The notes beneath the pieces are model-generated. The model saw only the letters and a list, made by a program, of their open reading frames with translations. It did not search any database and was not told the origin of the DNA. Shown piece after piece: positions 1-8,568 of a stretch of 64,000 nt of DNA. Numbering within the stretch: position 1 is the first letter of the stretch; each line of letters begins with the position of its first letter. Made by a program: the position numbers and the translations under genes. The DNA is from Fodinibius sp034521915 (GTDB taxonomy: Bacteria; Bacteroidota; Rhodothermia; Balneolales; Balneolaceae). The stretch spans positions 62,001-126,000 of the forward strand of contig NZ_JAXHLU010000011.1 of NCBI RefSeq assembly GCF_034521915.1, in the 5' to 3' direction.

Positions 1-1
1 T

Positions 2-1150
2 CGTTTGCTGGGTACCGACTTCAGCACTGATAAGATTAAAAGCATATTGCAGGGACTGGAGTTTGAATTGCTTGACAAGAACGAAAAAACCCTTACCTAT
101 TCTATCCCTACATTCCGTCCGGACTTGGAACGCGAAGTTGATTTAATCGAGGAGGTTGGACGCCTGTTCGATTACAATAACATTCCCACGCCTAAGCACG
201 GTAAGTTTACATCTCCCGAGCCACTAACCGACTGGGAACAACTGTTGAGTAAAGCCAAAGAAACAGCCAAAGGCATGCAGTTTCGGGAGATATACTCCAA
301 CTCGCTGATGCCAGAAGAAGATGCTGAGTTGCTGGGCAATCTGGATAACATGATTCACACCCTCAATCCCATATCCACGGATATGACCACCCTTCGGCCT
401 TCCCTGCTTTATGGATTTTTGACATCAGTGGCTTACAACTTCAATCGCAAAGCTAAGCAAGTTCGATTTTTTGAAGTGGGCAATGTTTTCGAAAAAGCCA
501 AAGAAGGAACCTATCACTCCAATATCAAAGAAGAAACTAATATTCTTTTTGGTCTGGCAGGATTTAAAACCATCGAGCACTGGAAAACGGATCCTGAGCA
601 TTATGATGTTTTCGATCTTAAAGCACCGGTAGAAAACTTTTTACAACAGTTTGACCTTTTGAATGCCCTCTCCCAACAAGCTGATGAACAAAATAGGTTA
701 CTGTATACCTTTGAGGATGAAGAAATAGGACGAATCTTTAAAATCCCCAAAGAGTTAACAGATAATTACGATATTGAACTTCCCGCCTTTGCCGCAGAAT
801 TTTCGCTTACAAAAATTCAAGAAGTACATAAGCAATTGGGATCCAAGCAATACGAAGAAGTTTCCAAATTCCCTGCTTTTGACTTCGATTTTGGGGTTGT
901 TGTTGATTCTCATATCAAAGCTGGTGACCTGTTGCAAACCATCGAAGAAACAGCCGGAGATTCCCTTAAAGAGCTGGATGTATTCGATGTTTTCGAAGGA
1001 GAATCACTCGGAGAAAACAAAAAAAGTATCGCTTTTAGACTTTCTTTCCTCGACAAAGAAAAGACATTGACTATCAAGGATGTAGAACCTATAATTAATA
1101 AAGTTCTAAAGGTTCTTGAAAACCAGTATTCAGCAAAACTTCGACAATAA
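2..1150 (+). CDS. pheT: phenylalanine--tRNA ligase beta subunit, C-terminal part (partial)
   Basis: This is the beta chain of the alpha2-beta2 phenylalanyl-tRNA synthetase, which charges tRNA-Phe in the cytoplasm. The gene runs in from before the window, so only about 382 C-terminal residues are visible; the reading frame is open to base 2. The first 50 residues end a B5 domain (RPDLEREVDLIEEVGRLF is typical). The catalytic-like core follows, and the last 95 residues form the ferredoxin-fold anticodon-binding (FDX-ACB) domain, with FPAFDFDFGVVVD and a terminal helix. The order pheT, small coiled-coil gene, zapA is common in Bacteroidota. It is followed after 9 nt by the coiled-coil gene and is probably cotranscribed with it. 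Confidence 0.96.
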   Translation, partial: RLLGTDFSTDKIKSILQGLEFELLDKNEKTLTYSIPTFRPDLEREVDLIEEVGRLFDYNNIPTPKHGKFTSPEPLTDWEQLLSKAKETAKGMQFREIYSNSLMPEEDAELLGNLDNMIHTLNPISTDMTTLRPSLLYGFLTSVAYNFNRKAKQVRFFEVGNVFEKAKEGTYHSNIKEETNILFGLAGFKTIEHWKTDPEHYDVFDLKAPVENFLQQFDLLNALSQQADEQNRLLYTFEDEEIGRIFKIPKELTDNYDIELPAFAAEFSLTKIQEVHKQLGSKQYEEVSKFPAFDFDFGVVVDSHIKAGDLLQTIEETAGDSLKELDVFDVFEGESLGENKKSIAFRLSFLDKEKTLTIKDVEPIINKVLKVLENQYSAKLRQ

Positions 1151-1159
1151 TTTCGAATA

Positions 1160-1417
1160 GTGTTATCAAACGAAAGTCCATATCAGGAGCAGTTTCATGA
1201 GCTACTTGATGAGATTCGTGAGGAGGTTCAATCTCTGAATGATGAAATCAAGGAGCTTAAAAAAGAGAACAGTGATCTGCGCTCTAAATTAAAAGAAATT
1301 CAGGATGGACAAACTGATATCTATTCTGCTATCTCCGAATCGGAGCGGCTTTCCCTTCGTCACCAAGTATTGGGCTTAATATCAAAAATTGATAATCACC
1401 TGGAGGATAATCAATGA
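1160..1417 (+). CDS. small coiled-coil protein next to zapA (ZapB-like position)
   Basis: This 85-residue, very charged protein is predicted to be almost entirely helical. Residues 10-50 form a heptad-type coiled coil rich in Glu, Lys and Leu (for example VQSLNDEIKELKKEN). There is no signal peptide or membrane segment. The start is GTG; no ATG lies nearby in frame. Its stop overlaps the zapA ATG (ATGA overlap), so the two are translationally coupled. Similar small coiled-coil genes sit between pheT and zapA in related genomes, and a role beside the Z-ring is a reasonable guess. The sequence alone does not prove it is a ZapB homologue. Confidence 0.8.
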   Translation: MLSNESPYQEQFHELLDEIREEVQSLNDEIKELKKENSDLRSKLKEIQDGQTDIYSAISESERLSLRHQVLGLISKIDNHLEDNQ

Positions 1418-1707
1418 AATCCATAAAAATCACCATACTTGGCAAGCAGTACCCTCTTAAGGTTGAAGAATCTGAAGAGGAGGCAATGAAACGCATTGCC
1501 GGATATGTTGATGATAAATTTCGTCAATATAAAAAGGAGCTTAACAAGCAGCCCGATACCACTATCATGACCCTTGCAGCCCTCAGTATTGCCGAGGAGC
1601 TATTCGAAGAACGAAAAAGAAACCGTGAACTCAATCAGCAAGGGGATAAAACGCTGAAAAATGTCAATGAGTCTCTCGAAAATTTCATTGAAGAGATACG
1701 CCAATAG
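1414..1707 (+). CDS. zapA: cell division protein ZapA
   Basis: ZapA binds FtsZ and cross-links Z-ring filaments during cell division. This 97-residue protein has the normal bacterial length. It opens with the small beta segment KSIKITILGKQYPLKVEE, continues with EEAMKRIAGYVDDKF, and ends in a long helix (residues 50-95) that would form the antiparallel coiled-coil tetramer. The ATG overlaps the stop of the preceding coiled-coil gene. In many genomes ssrS (6S RNA) and rny follow zapA. Here only 89 bases separate it from ymdB and neither is present. Confidence 0.93.
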   Translation: MKSIKITILGKQYPLKVEESEEEAMKRIAGYVDDKFRQYKKELNKQPDTTIMTLAALSIAEELFEERKRNRELNQQGDKTLKNVNESLENFIEEIRQ

Positions 1708-1753
1708 TCTCTTAATTCAATTCTGATAAGGCCATTATTTTCCTTACTTTTAC

Positions 1754-1783
1754 AGCTTCATTTCAGAAGCTATTTTTTGTTTA
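1754..1783 (+). terminator. short hairpin with T-run after zapA
   Basis: The inverted repeat AGCTTC/GAAGCT (1754-1759 and 1766-1771, 6-nt loop) is followed by ATTTTTTGTTT. It could end the pheT-zapA transcript. A TACTTTTA box lies immediately upstream, so the hairpin could also sit at the 5' end of a ymdB transcript. The stem is short, so confidence is moderate. Confidence 0.5.
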
Positions 1784-1796
1784 AATAATCAACAGC

Positions 1797-2618
1797 ATGT
1801 CTAAAAATCTGATTAATATACTTTTCGTAGGTGATATTGTAGGTGAGCCGGGTTTAAGCTTACTCGAAACGGTACTACCCGGTTTTATTGACAAGTATGA
1901 TGCCGACTTTGTTATCGCGAATGGGGAAAATTCCCACGAAGGTAAGGGCATCAACCGATCTATTATTAAGCGTCTTTATGATTTGGGCGTGCATGTGATA
2001 ACAGGTGGAAATCACTCCTTCGCCAAATGGAAGGTTTTTGATTACATGAAAGAGGATGGCAATATTTTACGTCCCATGAACTATCCCAGAGGGAATCCCG
2101 GCTATGGATTTGGAACATATGAGATCCCCAATACCGATAAAAAGATTGGTGTAATTAATCTGCAAGGACGAACTTTTATGCAGGATATTGATTGCCCTTT
2201 TAATACTGCAGATTGGGTTATCGAACGAATCCAAGAAGAAACGGATATCATTTTTGTGGATTTTCATGCAGAAGCTACGGCTGAAAAACTTGCCTTAGCC
2301 TGGGATTTAGATGGTAATATTTCAGTCATGGTTGGAACACATACCCATGTACCTACTAATGACGCCCGAATTTTTCCGCAGGGAACTGGCTACATCAGTG
2401 ATGCAGGTATGACCGGTTCCTTTGACTCGGTACTAGGCATGGATAAAAATGTTTCTATGAATCGTTTTAAGTTAGCTACGCCTCATCGTTACCGGTTGGC
2501 AAACGGCAACAACCAGCTTTGTGCTGTTCTTGCCAAAGTAAATACCAATACAGCTAATTGCGAACATATTGAACCTATTATTTACCCAGGATTTAACAGA
2601 AGTAATCTTGAAGAGTAG
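1797..2618 (+). CDS. ymdB: YmdB family metallophosphoesterase (TIGR00282)
   Basis: YmdB proteins are dinuclear-metal phosphodiesterases acting on 2',3'-cyclic nucleotides; in Bacillus they influence biofilm and motility gene expression. All metal-binding signatures are visible: FVGDIVGEPG at the N-terminus, ANGENSHEGKGI, GGNHSF, DFHAEATAEK and MVGTHTHVPTNDARI. The length of 273 residues is normal for the family. In many bacteria ymdB lies directly behind rny (RNase Y); here it follows zapA instead. The ABC ATPase gene starts 9 nt after its stop, suggesting one transcript. The in-cell substrate cannot be deduced from sequence. Confidence 0.93.
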   Translation: MSKNLINILFVGDIVGEPGLSLLETVLPGFIDKYDADFVIANGENSHEGKGINRSIIKRLYDLGVHVITGGNHSFAKWKVFDYMKEDGNILRPMNYPRGNPGYGFGTYEIPNTDKKIGVINLQGRTFMQDIDCPFNTADWVIERIQEETDIIFVDFHAEATAEKLALAWDLDGNISVMVGTHTHVPTNDARIFPQGTGYISDAGMTGSFDSVLGMDKNVSMNRFKLATPHRYRLANGNNQLCAVLAKVNTNTANCEHIEPIIYPGFNRSNLEE

Positions 2619-2627
2619 TATCTTCCA

Positions 2628-3311
2628 ATGGCGATTATTTTAGAAGGAAAAAATATTACCAAGCAGTATAAGACCGAGTCCGGCAACGGTACCTTAACCG
2701 TTCTTGATGACACCTCAATAAGAATAGAAAAAGGTTCTATATCAACAGTAATTGGCGTCAGTGGCAGTGGAAAAAGCACGCTGCTTCATATTCTCGGTGG
2801 ACTTGATAAACCCAATACCGGCACAGTGCTCTGGGAGGAACAATCAATTTATGATATGGATCAGGAATCACTGGCAAGTTTTAGAAACAACAAGTTAGGT
2901 TTTGTTTTTCAGTTTCATCACCTATTGCCTGAATTTACTGCGCTCGAAAACATTATGATGCCTGCCCTTATACAGGGACAAACACCCGAGAATGCCGGAC
3001 AAAGAGCTAACTATCTATTAAAGGAGTTCGGCATCCCCGACCGGGCCGAACATCGCCCTACACAGCTATCAGGTGGTGAGCAGCAACGTGTAGCCATGGC
3101 GCGGGCGCTGATGAACAATCCCGATTTAATACTTGCCGACGAGCCAACCGGAAACCTTGATGAAGATAACACCTCAGTTATTTTGGACTATCTGTTTAAT
3201 CTCAGGGAAATTGAGGATGTCAGCATTCTACTAATCACCCATGAAAAAGAAATTGCCAACAGATCTGATACCATTTATCAACTTTCGAAAGGTAAGCTAG
3301 AAACTCTTTAA
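2628..3311 (+). CDS. lolD: ABC transporter ATP-binding protein, LolD-like
   Basis: This is the ATPase subunit of a LolCDE/MacB-type (type VII) ABC system. LolCDE releases lipoproteins from the inner membrane to LolA. The Walker A motif GVSGSGKST is at residues 43-51, the Q-loop at FVFQ (92-95), the signature LSGGEQQ at 147-153, Walker B LILADE at 167-172 and the H-loop His at 205. Length (227) and the FVFQFHHLLPEFTALENI stretch match LolD well. No lolC/lolE permease is adjacent, so the partner must be encoded elsewhere; other members of this ATPase class (FtsE, MacB-type) are less likely. The start is an ATG 9 nt after ymdB. Confidence 0.88.
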   Translation: MAIILEGKNITKQYKTESGNGTLTVLDDTSIRIEKGSISTVIGVSGSGKSTLLHILGGLDKPNTGTVLWEEQSIYDMDQESLASFRNNKLGFVFQFHHLLPEFTALENIMMPALIQGQTPENAGQRANYLLKEFGIPDRAEHRPTQLSGGEQQRVAMARALMNNPDLILADEPTGNLDEDNTSVILDYLFNLREIEDVSILLITHEKEIANRSDTIYQLSKGKLETL

Positions 3312-3380
3312 ATTTTACTATCAAAGAAAACAATCATATTTTCAGCTACTCCTGAAATCAACCGACAATAAGTTTAAACT

Positions 3381-4070
3381 ATGAGCAAGAAACAAGTAAA
3401 AGAAGAATTAGAACAAGACGTACTCCTTGAAACTTTTTCAAAGGCCCAAAGTTTTTATGACCAAAATAAAAACACTGTAATTGGGGCAGCTATTGCAGTA
3501 ATTATTCTGATCGGTGGCTCGGTAGGATACTATTACTACGCTGAAGCTCAAGAAAATGAAGCGCAGCAACTTATGGGACAGGCTTCAGAAGCTTATTTAC
3601 AAGGAAATTACGAAAAAGCCCTTACAGGATCTGACGCCGACTTTACGGTGGGATTTGAACAAATCATCAATAATTACGGGATGACGGATGCTGCAAATTT
3701 AGCTCGATACTATGCAGCAGTTAGTGAATTCAAATTAGGCAATTACCAAGAAGCCCTGCAGTATATTGAAAATTATGAAGTACCAGAAGGCATTATGGGC
3801 GTAGGTCCACTCTCCTTTCATGCTGTAATACATACTGAGCTTGGCAATCATGCTGAAGCAGCTAAAATGTATGTAAAAGCGGCCGAATGGGATGTCAATG
3901 ATTCTACAACACCCTATAATTACTTGGAAGCAGCAAATGCTTATCATGATGCCGGCAATACTGAAAAAGCCCAACAGTATGCCCAGAAAATTATCAATGA
4001 ATATGATAACAGCGATCAAGTCACAGAGGCAGAACGACTATTGGGTATGCTTGCTGTAGCTGAAGAGTAG
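3381..4070 (+). CDS. membrane-anchored tetratricopeptide repeat protein (YfgM/TPR_21-like)
   Basis: This 229-residue protein has a short cytoplasmic N-terminus, one membrane helix at about residues 32-53 (TVIGAAIAVIILIGG) and a periplasmic region of TPR-like helical repeats. Recognisable units include AYLQGNYEKAL, YYAAVSEFKLGNYQEAL, HTELGNHAEAAKMY and NAYHDAGNTEKAQQYA. The layout resembles YfgM-type proteins, which associate with the Sec translocon and periplasmic chaperones, but the identity is by topology only. It ends the 5' gene cluster and is followed by a strong hairpin terminator. Confidence 0.75.
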   Translation: MSKKQVKEELEQDVLLETFSKAQSFYDQNKNTVIGAAIAVIILIGGSVGYYYYAEAQENEAQQLMGQASEAYLQGNYEKALTGSDADFTVGFEQIINNYGMTDAANLARYYAAVSEFKLGNYQEALQYIENYEVPEGIMGVGPLSFHAVIHTELGNHAEAAKMYVKAAEWDVNDSTTPYNYLEAANAYHDAGNTEKAQQYAQKIINEYDNSDQVTEAERLLGMLAVAEE

Positions 4071-4094
4071 CAAATATTTCTTCCTCTTTTTACA

Positions 4095-4127
4095 AAGCCC
4101 GAACTTAGTTAATACAAGTTCGGGCTT
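4095..4127. terminator. two-way intrinsic terminator
   Basis: A perfect 12-bp stem AAGCCCGAACTT/AAGTTCGGGCTT (4095-4106 and 4116-4127) has a 9-nt loop. It is flanked by T-rich DNA on the right and A-rich DNA on the left. It lies between the convergent TPR gene (+) and esterase gene (-) and could end transcription from both sides. Confidence 0.85.
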
Positions 4128-4165
4128 CTCTTATTTGGTTATAATACCTAAAAGTGGGAAGAAGA

Positions 4166-4954
4166 TTAATTTGCTGACGATAATTCTTTGCTAAACATCC
4201 ACTCATACAGATGCGGATTGCGATACGCCTGAACCCATGCACCAATATGGCCCTCATCAGGATATTCGGTATAGCCCGGGCTGCCGCCTGCAATACGTAT
4301 AGCTTCAATCATCGATCGTGAAAATTCAGGCTGTACCACTTCATCATTGGTTCCATGAAATGCCCAAATGGGTATATCTGTAAGCATAAAAGCACGCGTT
4401 ACATCACCTCCTCCGCAGACAGGAACAGCCGCTGCAAATTTATTGGGAAAGCGCTGAATTAGATCAAAGGTACCAAATCCGCCCATCGAAATACCGGTTA
4501 CATAAAGACGATTAGAATCCACCGAGTACTTATCCTGAAGTTCTTCCAGCAATTCAATCGTTAATCTCATTGGTCGAGTGGGAGTTTCACCCATTGAAGC
4601 TGTAAAAGCGGTAGTATCACGTGATGTGATAAGCTGAGACCAAAATTCTCCCTCTCCCATCTGTGGTGCAATAACAAAAGCAGGATATCGCTCTCTAAAC
4701 TTAGGTTCCGCAAAATGAGAAACGCCCCACTTTAATTGGCTGTAGTTATCATTCCCTCGTTCACCGGCGCCATGTAAAAATAAAACGAGCGGATAGCTTT
4801 TAGTGCTGTCGTAATTGGCAGGCTTCAATATCCGATATTGTAATTCTTCTCCATCACTGTCAGTATATACCTTTGGTTCAAAATCTGTTATTTGAGCTTC
4901 TGCAATGCCAAAAAACAGAAATAGTAATCCTATCGTAACGAATATCTTCCTCAT
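4166..4954 (-). CDS. secreted alpha/beta hydrolase (esterase / dienelactone hydrolase-like)
   Basis: A predicted exported serine hydrolase of 262 residues. The N-terminal 20 residues form a signal peptide (hydrophobic LLFLFFGIAEA, cleavage before Gln21). The hydrolase fold shows the oxyanion motif HGAGERGND (61-69), the nucleophile elbow GISMGGFG with Ser156, the acid in FHGTNDEV (Asp204) and the base in PDEGHIGAW (His236), so the triad is complete. Homologues of this layout are annotated as prolyl-oligopeptidase-like or phospholipase/carboxylesterase proteins of Bacteroidota. The substrate is unknown. icmF lies upstream on the same strand with a 26-nt gap, which may be chance. Confidence 0.85.
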   Translation of the reverse strand: MRKIFVTIGLLFLFFGIAEAQITDFEPKVYTDSDGEELQYRILKPANYDSTKSYPLVLFLHGAGERGNDNYSQLKWGVSHFAEPKFRERYPAFVIAPQMGEGEFWSQLITSRDTTAFTASMGETPTRPMRLTIELLEELQDKYSVDSNRLYVTGISMGGFGTFDLIQRFPNKFAAAVPVCGGGDVTRAFMLTDIPIWAFHGTNDEVVQPEFSRSMIEAIRIAGGSPGYTEYPDEGHIGAWVQAYRNPHLYEWMFSKELSSAN

Positions 4955-4980
4955 ATTACCAATTGATGGTTAGAGATCAA

Positions 4981-7900
4981 TTACATATTCCGACGATACT
5001 GTCCGCCTACCTCATACAACGCCTGAGAAATTTGACCCAGTGAAGCCACTTTCACGGTTTCCATCAGCTCTTCAAAGATATTACCATTATTTCGAGCCAC
5101 TTCTTTCAGGCGTTCAATCGATTCCTCAGCTTCATCCTCATTACGCTCCCAGAAGGCTTCTACCCCTTGAATTTGCTGTTCTTTTTCTTCTTTGGTAGAA
5201 CGGATTAAATCAACTTCTTTTTCGTCCTCTGCACTTTCAGCATCTTCATTTTTAAAAGTATTGACGCCAATAATCGGAAGCTCGCCACTATGCTTTTTGG
5301 ATTCATAATGCAGACTCTCATCCTGAATCTTGCCCCGCTGATACATGTTCTCCATTGCACCGAGTACGCCGCCTCGTTCCGTTAGGCGATCAAACTCGGA
5401 AAGGATCGCCTCTTCTACCAAGTCGGTTAATTCTTCAATAAAGTAAGAACCTTGATTAATATTTTCGTTCTTGGCAGGTCCCATTTCTTTATTGATAATC
5501 AGCTGTATAGCCAGTGCCCGACGGACCGACTCTTCGGTTGGTGTAGTAATCGCCTCATCGTAAGCATTGGTATGCAATGAGTTACAGTTGTCATAAATAG
5601 CCAACAGCGCCTGTAACGTAGTGCGAATGTCGTTAAACTGAATTTCCTGAGCATGCAATGAACGTCCACTGGTTTGTATGTGATACTTCAACTTCTGCGA
5701 TCGTTCATTAGCACCATACTTCTCCCGCATGGCTACCGCCCAAATGCGTCGCGCCACACGACCGATTACCGCATATTCGGGATCGAGCCCATTACTGAAA
5801 AAGAACGAAAGGTTATGAGCAAACTGATCCACATCCATACCCCGGGACAAATAGTATTCTACATATGTAAATCCATTAGCCAGTGTAAAGGCCGCCTGCG
5901 TGATTGGATTAGCCCCGGCCTCTGCAATATGGTAGCCCGAAATCGACACCGAATAATAGTTTCGAACGTCATGATCAGTAAAATACTGCTGGATATCGCC
6001 CATCATTTTTAGTGCAAATTCGGTAGAGAAAATACAGGTATTTTGTGCCTGATCTTCTTTCAGGATATCCGCCTGAACAGTTCCCCGAACAACCGAAAGT
6101 ACTTCTTCTTTTATTTCCTCATACGTTTCATCATCTATTAACTTATCACCGCTAATTCCCAACAGGCCTAATCCAAACCCATCACTAATATCAGGTAATT
6201 CATCATTGTATTCAGGAGCTTCTACATCGCGTTCATCAAAGTATTCTTTAATTTTTTGCTGGGCATCTTCCCACTTTCCATTTTCTTTGAGATAACGCTC
6301 TACTTCCTGATCAATGGCCGTATTCATAAACATCGCCAGAATCATCGGAGCCGGGCCATTAATGGTCATAGAAACCGATGTTTTGGGAGAGGTAAGCTCA
6401 AAACCGGAATACAGCTTCTTCATATCATCAATCGTACAAATGCTCACACCCGAATTTCCAACTTTGCCATATATATCCGGACGGTGATCAGGGTCTTCGC
6501 CATATAAGGTTACCGAATCAAATGCAGTAGAAAGCCGAGCGGCCGGCATGCCCTCACTCAGATAGTGAAATCGCTTGTTAGTCCGCTCGGGCGTTCCCTC
6601 ACCGGCAAACATCCGTGTGGGATCTTCTCCTTCTCGCTTGAATTCAAAGACCCCGGCCGTAAAAGGATAATATCCCGGCAGGTTTTCTTTGAGCGCAAAT
6701 TTGAGTTGTTCTCCTTTGTGCTTGGTTTTGGGAAGAGCAACACGCGGAATTTTAAGTCCGCTGAGCGACTCACGATACATTTTATTTTTGAAGGTTTTGT
6801 CACGAACCTGCACTTCTACATATTCTTGCTGATACTCTTCGTACAAATCATCCCATTGCTCAAGGATCTTCTTACAATGTGCATCCAACTTACTGAGCCA
6901 GTGCTCCCGCATTGACTGCAGTTTTACCTTCAGCTCATCTTTCTCATCAGGATCCCAACGGTCAATCTGTTCGATGGTACCGGTTACATTTTCCAGTTTA
7001 CTAGCAATCTCAACCTGTTGTTCAGCCCAACTGTGATAATCCCGAATGGTATCAGAAATATCGGACAGATAACGCTGACGTTTTCCAGGAATAATAGACT
7101 GTGCCTGAATATCTTCGGCAGGTTCCGCATTTGTATGTAGCTTAGTCTCCCAGTTTATACTGTAATAATCATTTACTTTATCAACGATGGCCTTGAACAA
7201 CCGATTTACCCCCTCATCGTTAAACTGAGCCGCTATCGTTGGATATACCGGCATTGCTTCGGGATCAAGATCCCAGGCGCCCCTGTTGCGTTTCATTTGC
7301 TTGCGGACATCACGAAGCGCATCCTGCGAACCTTTCTTTTCGAACTTATTAAGCACCACCAATTCGGCCAAATCCAGCATATTTATTTTTTCCAGCTGTG
7401 TTGCCGCTCCGTACTCACTGGTCATTACATACAGCGGGATATCCGAGATATTAACAATTTCAGTATCACTCTGACCAATTCCACTGGTTTCAACAATTAC
7501 CAGATCAAAGCCGGCTGTCTTACAAACTTCGATGGTTCCTTTAATAGCTTCACTAGTAGTTCGATTAGTCGCTCGCGTTGCAAGACTGCGCATATATACA
7601 CGCTCAGGATCGAGGCTGTTCATACGGATTCGGTCACCCAATAGAGCTCCCCCGGTACGTATTTTTGAGGGATCAATAGAAATAACAGCAATATTGATAT
7701 CCTCAAACTCCGATAAAAATCGTCTGATAAGCTCATCTGTGAGCGAACTTTTTCCTGCCCCTCCAGTTCCGGTAATCCCTATCAACGGAATGGGATTTCC
7801 ATTTTTTTGTGACGGAATCAAATTTCCCTTTCCATCAAATAGCTTATCATCTTTAAACGTAATGATATCTTCGTGGTTATTCTCCAACGCTGAGATACAA

Positions 7901-8475
7901 CGCGCAATCGTTATAGTATCTCTTTCAGTAATATCCTGGGCATCCACTTCTTCAATTTCAGCGGTATCAAAGTCACATTTTTCGAGCATATAATTAATCA
8001 TGCCCTGTAGCCCCATTTCGCTACCATCCTCAACAGAGAAAATGCGACAGACCCCCGCTTCATGCAGTTCTTCAATCTCATCACCCACAATAACACCGCC
8101 GCCCCCGCCAAAGACCTTAATATGCGAAGCTCCACGCTCTTCAAGCAGCTCCACCATATATTTGAAATATTCCATATGTCCGCCCTGATACGAGCTCACA
8201 GCAATACCCTGTACGTCTTCTTGGATGGCACAATCGACAATTTCTTGCACGGACCTGTTATGCCCCAAATGGATAACCTCTGCTCCACTACTCTGTAAAA
8301 TACGGCGCATGATGTTGATACTGGCATCATGACCATCAAAGAGACTGGCAGCCGTTACAAAACGGATCTTATGATCGGCCTCATATACTTCCGGCTGGCT
8401 GCTATTCTTTGTTTTTGAATCTTCTTTGGCAGCGGCTTCTGTTGCTTGATCAGAGGTCATGGTGTCTTCAGACAT
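4981..8475 (-). CDS. icmF: fused isobutyryl-CoA mutase (IcmF): B12 domain, G-protein chaperone and mutase in one chain
   Basis: IcmF interconverts isobutyryl-CoA and n-butyryl-CoA (and pivalyl/isovaleryl-CoA) by an adenosylcobalamin radical mechanism and carries its own MeaB-type GTPase chaperone. Order: acidic leader (1-33); B12-binding domain (about 36-170) with LFDGHDASIN, His49 being the predicted cobalt ligand; GTPase (about 230-440) with Walker A GTGGAGKS (235-242) and the specificity motif NKFE (376-379); helical linker; mutase TIM barrel from about 570. The barrel shows YYPFTAGVF, where Phe604 fits the isobutyryl-type site rather than the Tyr of methylmalonyl-CoA mutase, and SGYHIAEAGANP. 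Length 1164 is slightly above the usual ~1090 because of the leader. No acyl-CoA genes are adjacent. Confidence 0.95.
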   Translation of the reverse strand: MSEDTMTSDQATEAAAKEDSKTKNSSQPEVYEADHKIRFVTAASLFDGHDASINIMRRILQSSGAEVIHLGHNRSVQEIVDCAIQEDVQGIAVSSYQGGHMEYFKYMVELLEERGASHIKVFGGGGGVIVGDEIEELHEAGVCRIFSVEDGSEMGLQGMINYMLEKCDFDTAEIEEVDAQDITERDTITIARCISALENNHEDIITFKDDKLFDGKGNLIPSQKNGNPIPLIGITGTGGAGKSSLTDELIRRFLSEFEDINIAVISIDPSKIRTGGALLGDRIRMNSLDPERVYMRSLATRATNRTTSEAIKGTIEVCKTAGFDLVIVETSGIGQSDTEIVNISDIPLYVMTSEYGAATQLEKINMLDLAELVVLNKFEKKGSQDALRDVRKQMKRNRGAWDLDPEAMPVYPTIAAQFNDEGVNRLFKAIVDKVNDYYSINWETKLHTNAEPAEDIQAQSIIPGKRQRYLSDISDTIRDYHSWAEQQVEIASKLENVTGTIEQIDRWDPDEKDELKVKLQSMREHWLSKLDAHCKKILEQWDDLYEEYQQEYVEVQVRDKTFKNKMYRESLSGLKIPRVALPKTKHKGEQLKFALKENLPGYYPFTAGVFEFKREGEDPTRMFAGEGTPERTNKRFHYLSEGMPAARLSTAFDSVTLYGEDPDHRPDIYGKVGNSGVSICTIDDMKKLYSGFELTSPKTSVSMTINGPAPMILAMFMNTAIDQEVERYLKENGKWEDAQQKIKEYFDERDVEAPEYNDELPDISDGFGLGLLGISGDKLIDDETYEEIKEEVLSVVRGTVQADILKEDQAQNTCIFSTEFALKMMGDIQQYFTDHDVRNYYSVSISGYHIAEAGANPITQAAFTLANGFTYVEYYLSRGMDVDQFAHNLSFFFSNGLDPEYAVIGRVARRIWAVAMREKYGANERSQKLKYHIQTSGRSLHAQEIQFNDIRTTLQALLAIYDNCNSLHTNAYDEAITTPTEESVRRALAIQLIINKEMGPAKNENINQGSYFIEELTDLVEEAILSEFDRLTERGGVLGAMENMYQRGKIQDESLHYESKKHSGELPIIGVNTFKNEDAESAEDEKEVDLIRSTKEEKEQQIQGVEAFWERNEDEAEESIERLKEVARNNGNIFEELMETVKVASLGQISQALYEVGGQYRRNM

Positions 8476-8568
8476 AATATTCTTCTCATTTTCTGTTGGA
8501 TGTGTTTAGAACAAAAGGTAAGAAATTTAAGGGACATTATTTATTGGCTGTGACCTCAAAAAAACAAC

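Noticed and set aside
1708..1796. 6S RNA (ssrS) between zapA and ymdB
   Set aside because: The 89-base gap is too short for a 6S RNA of about 180 nt and shows only a small hairpin.
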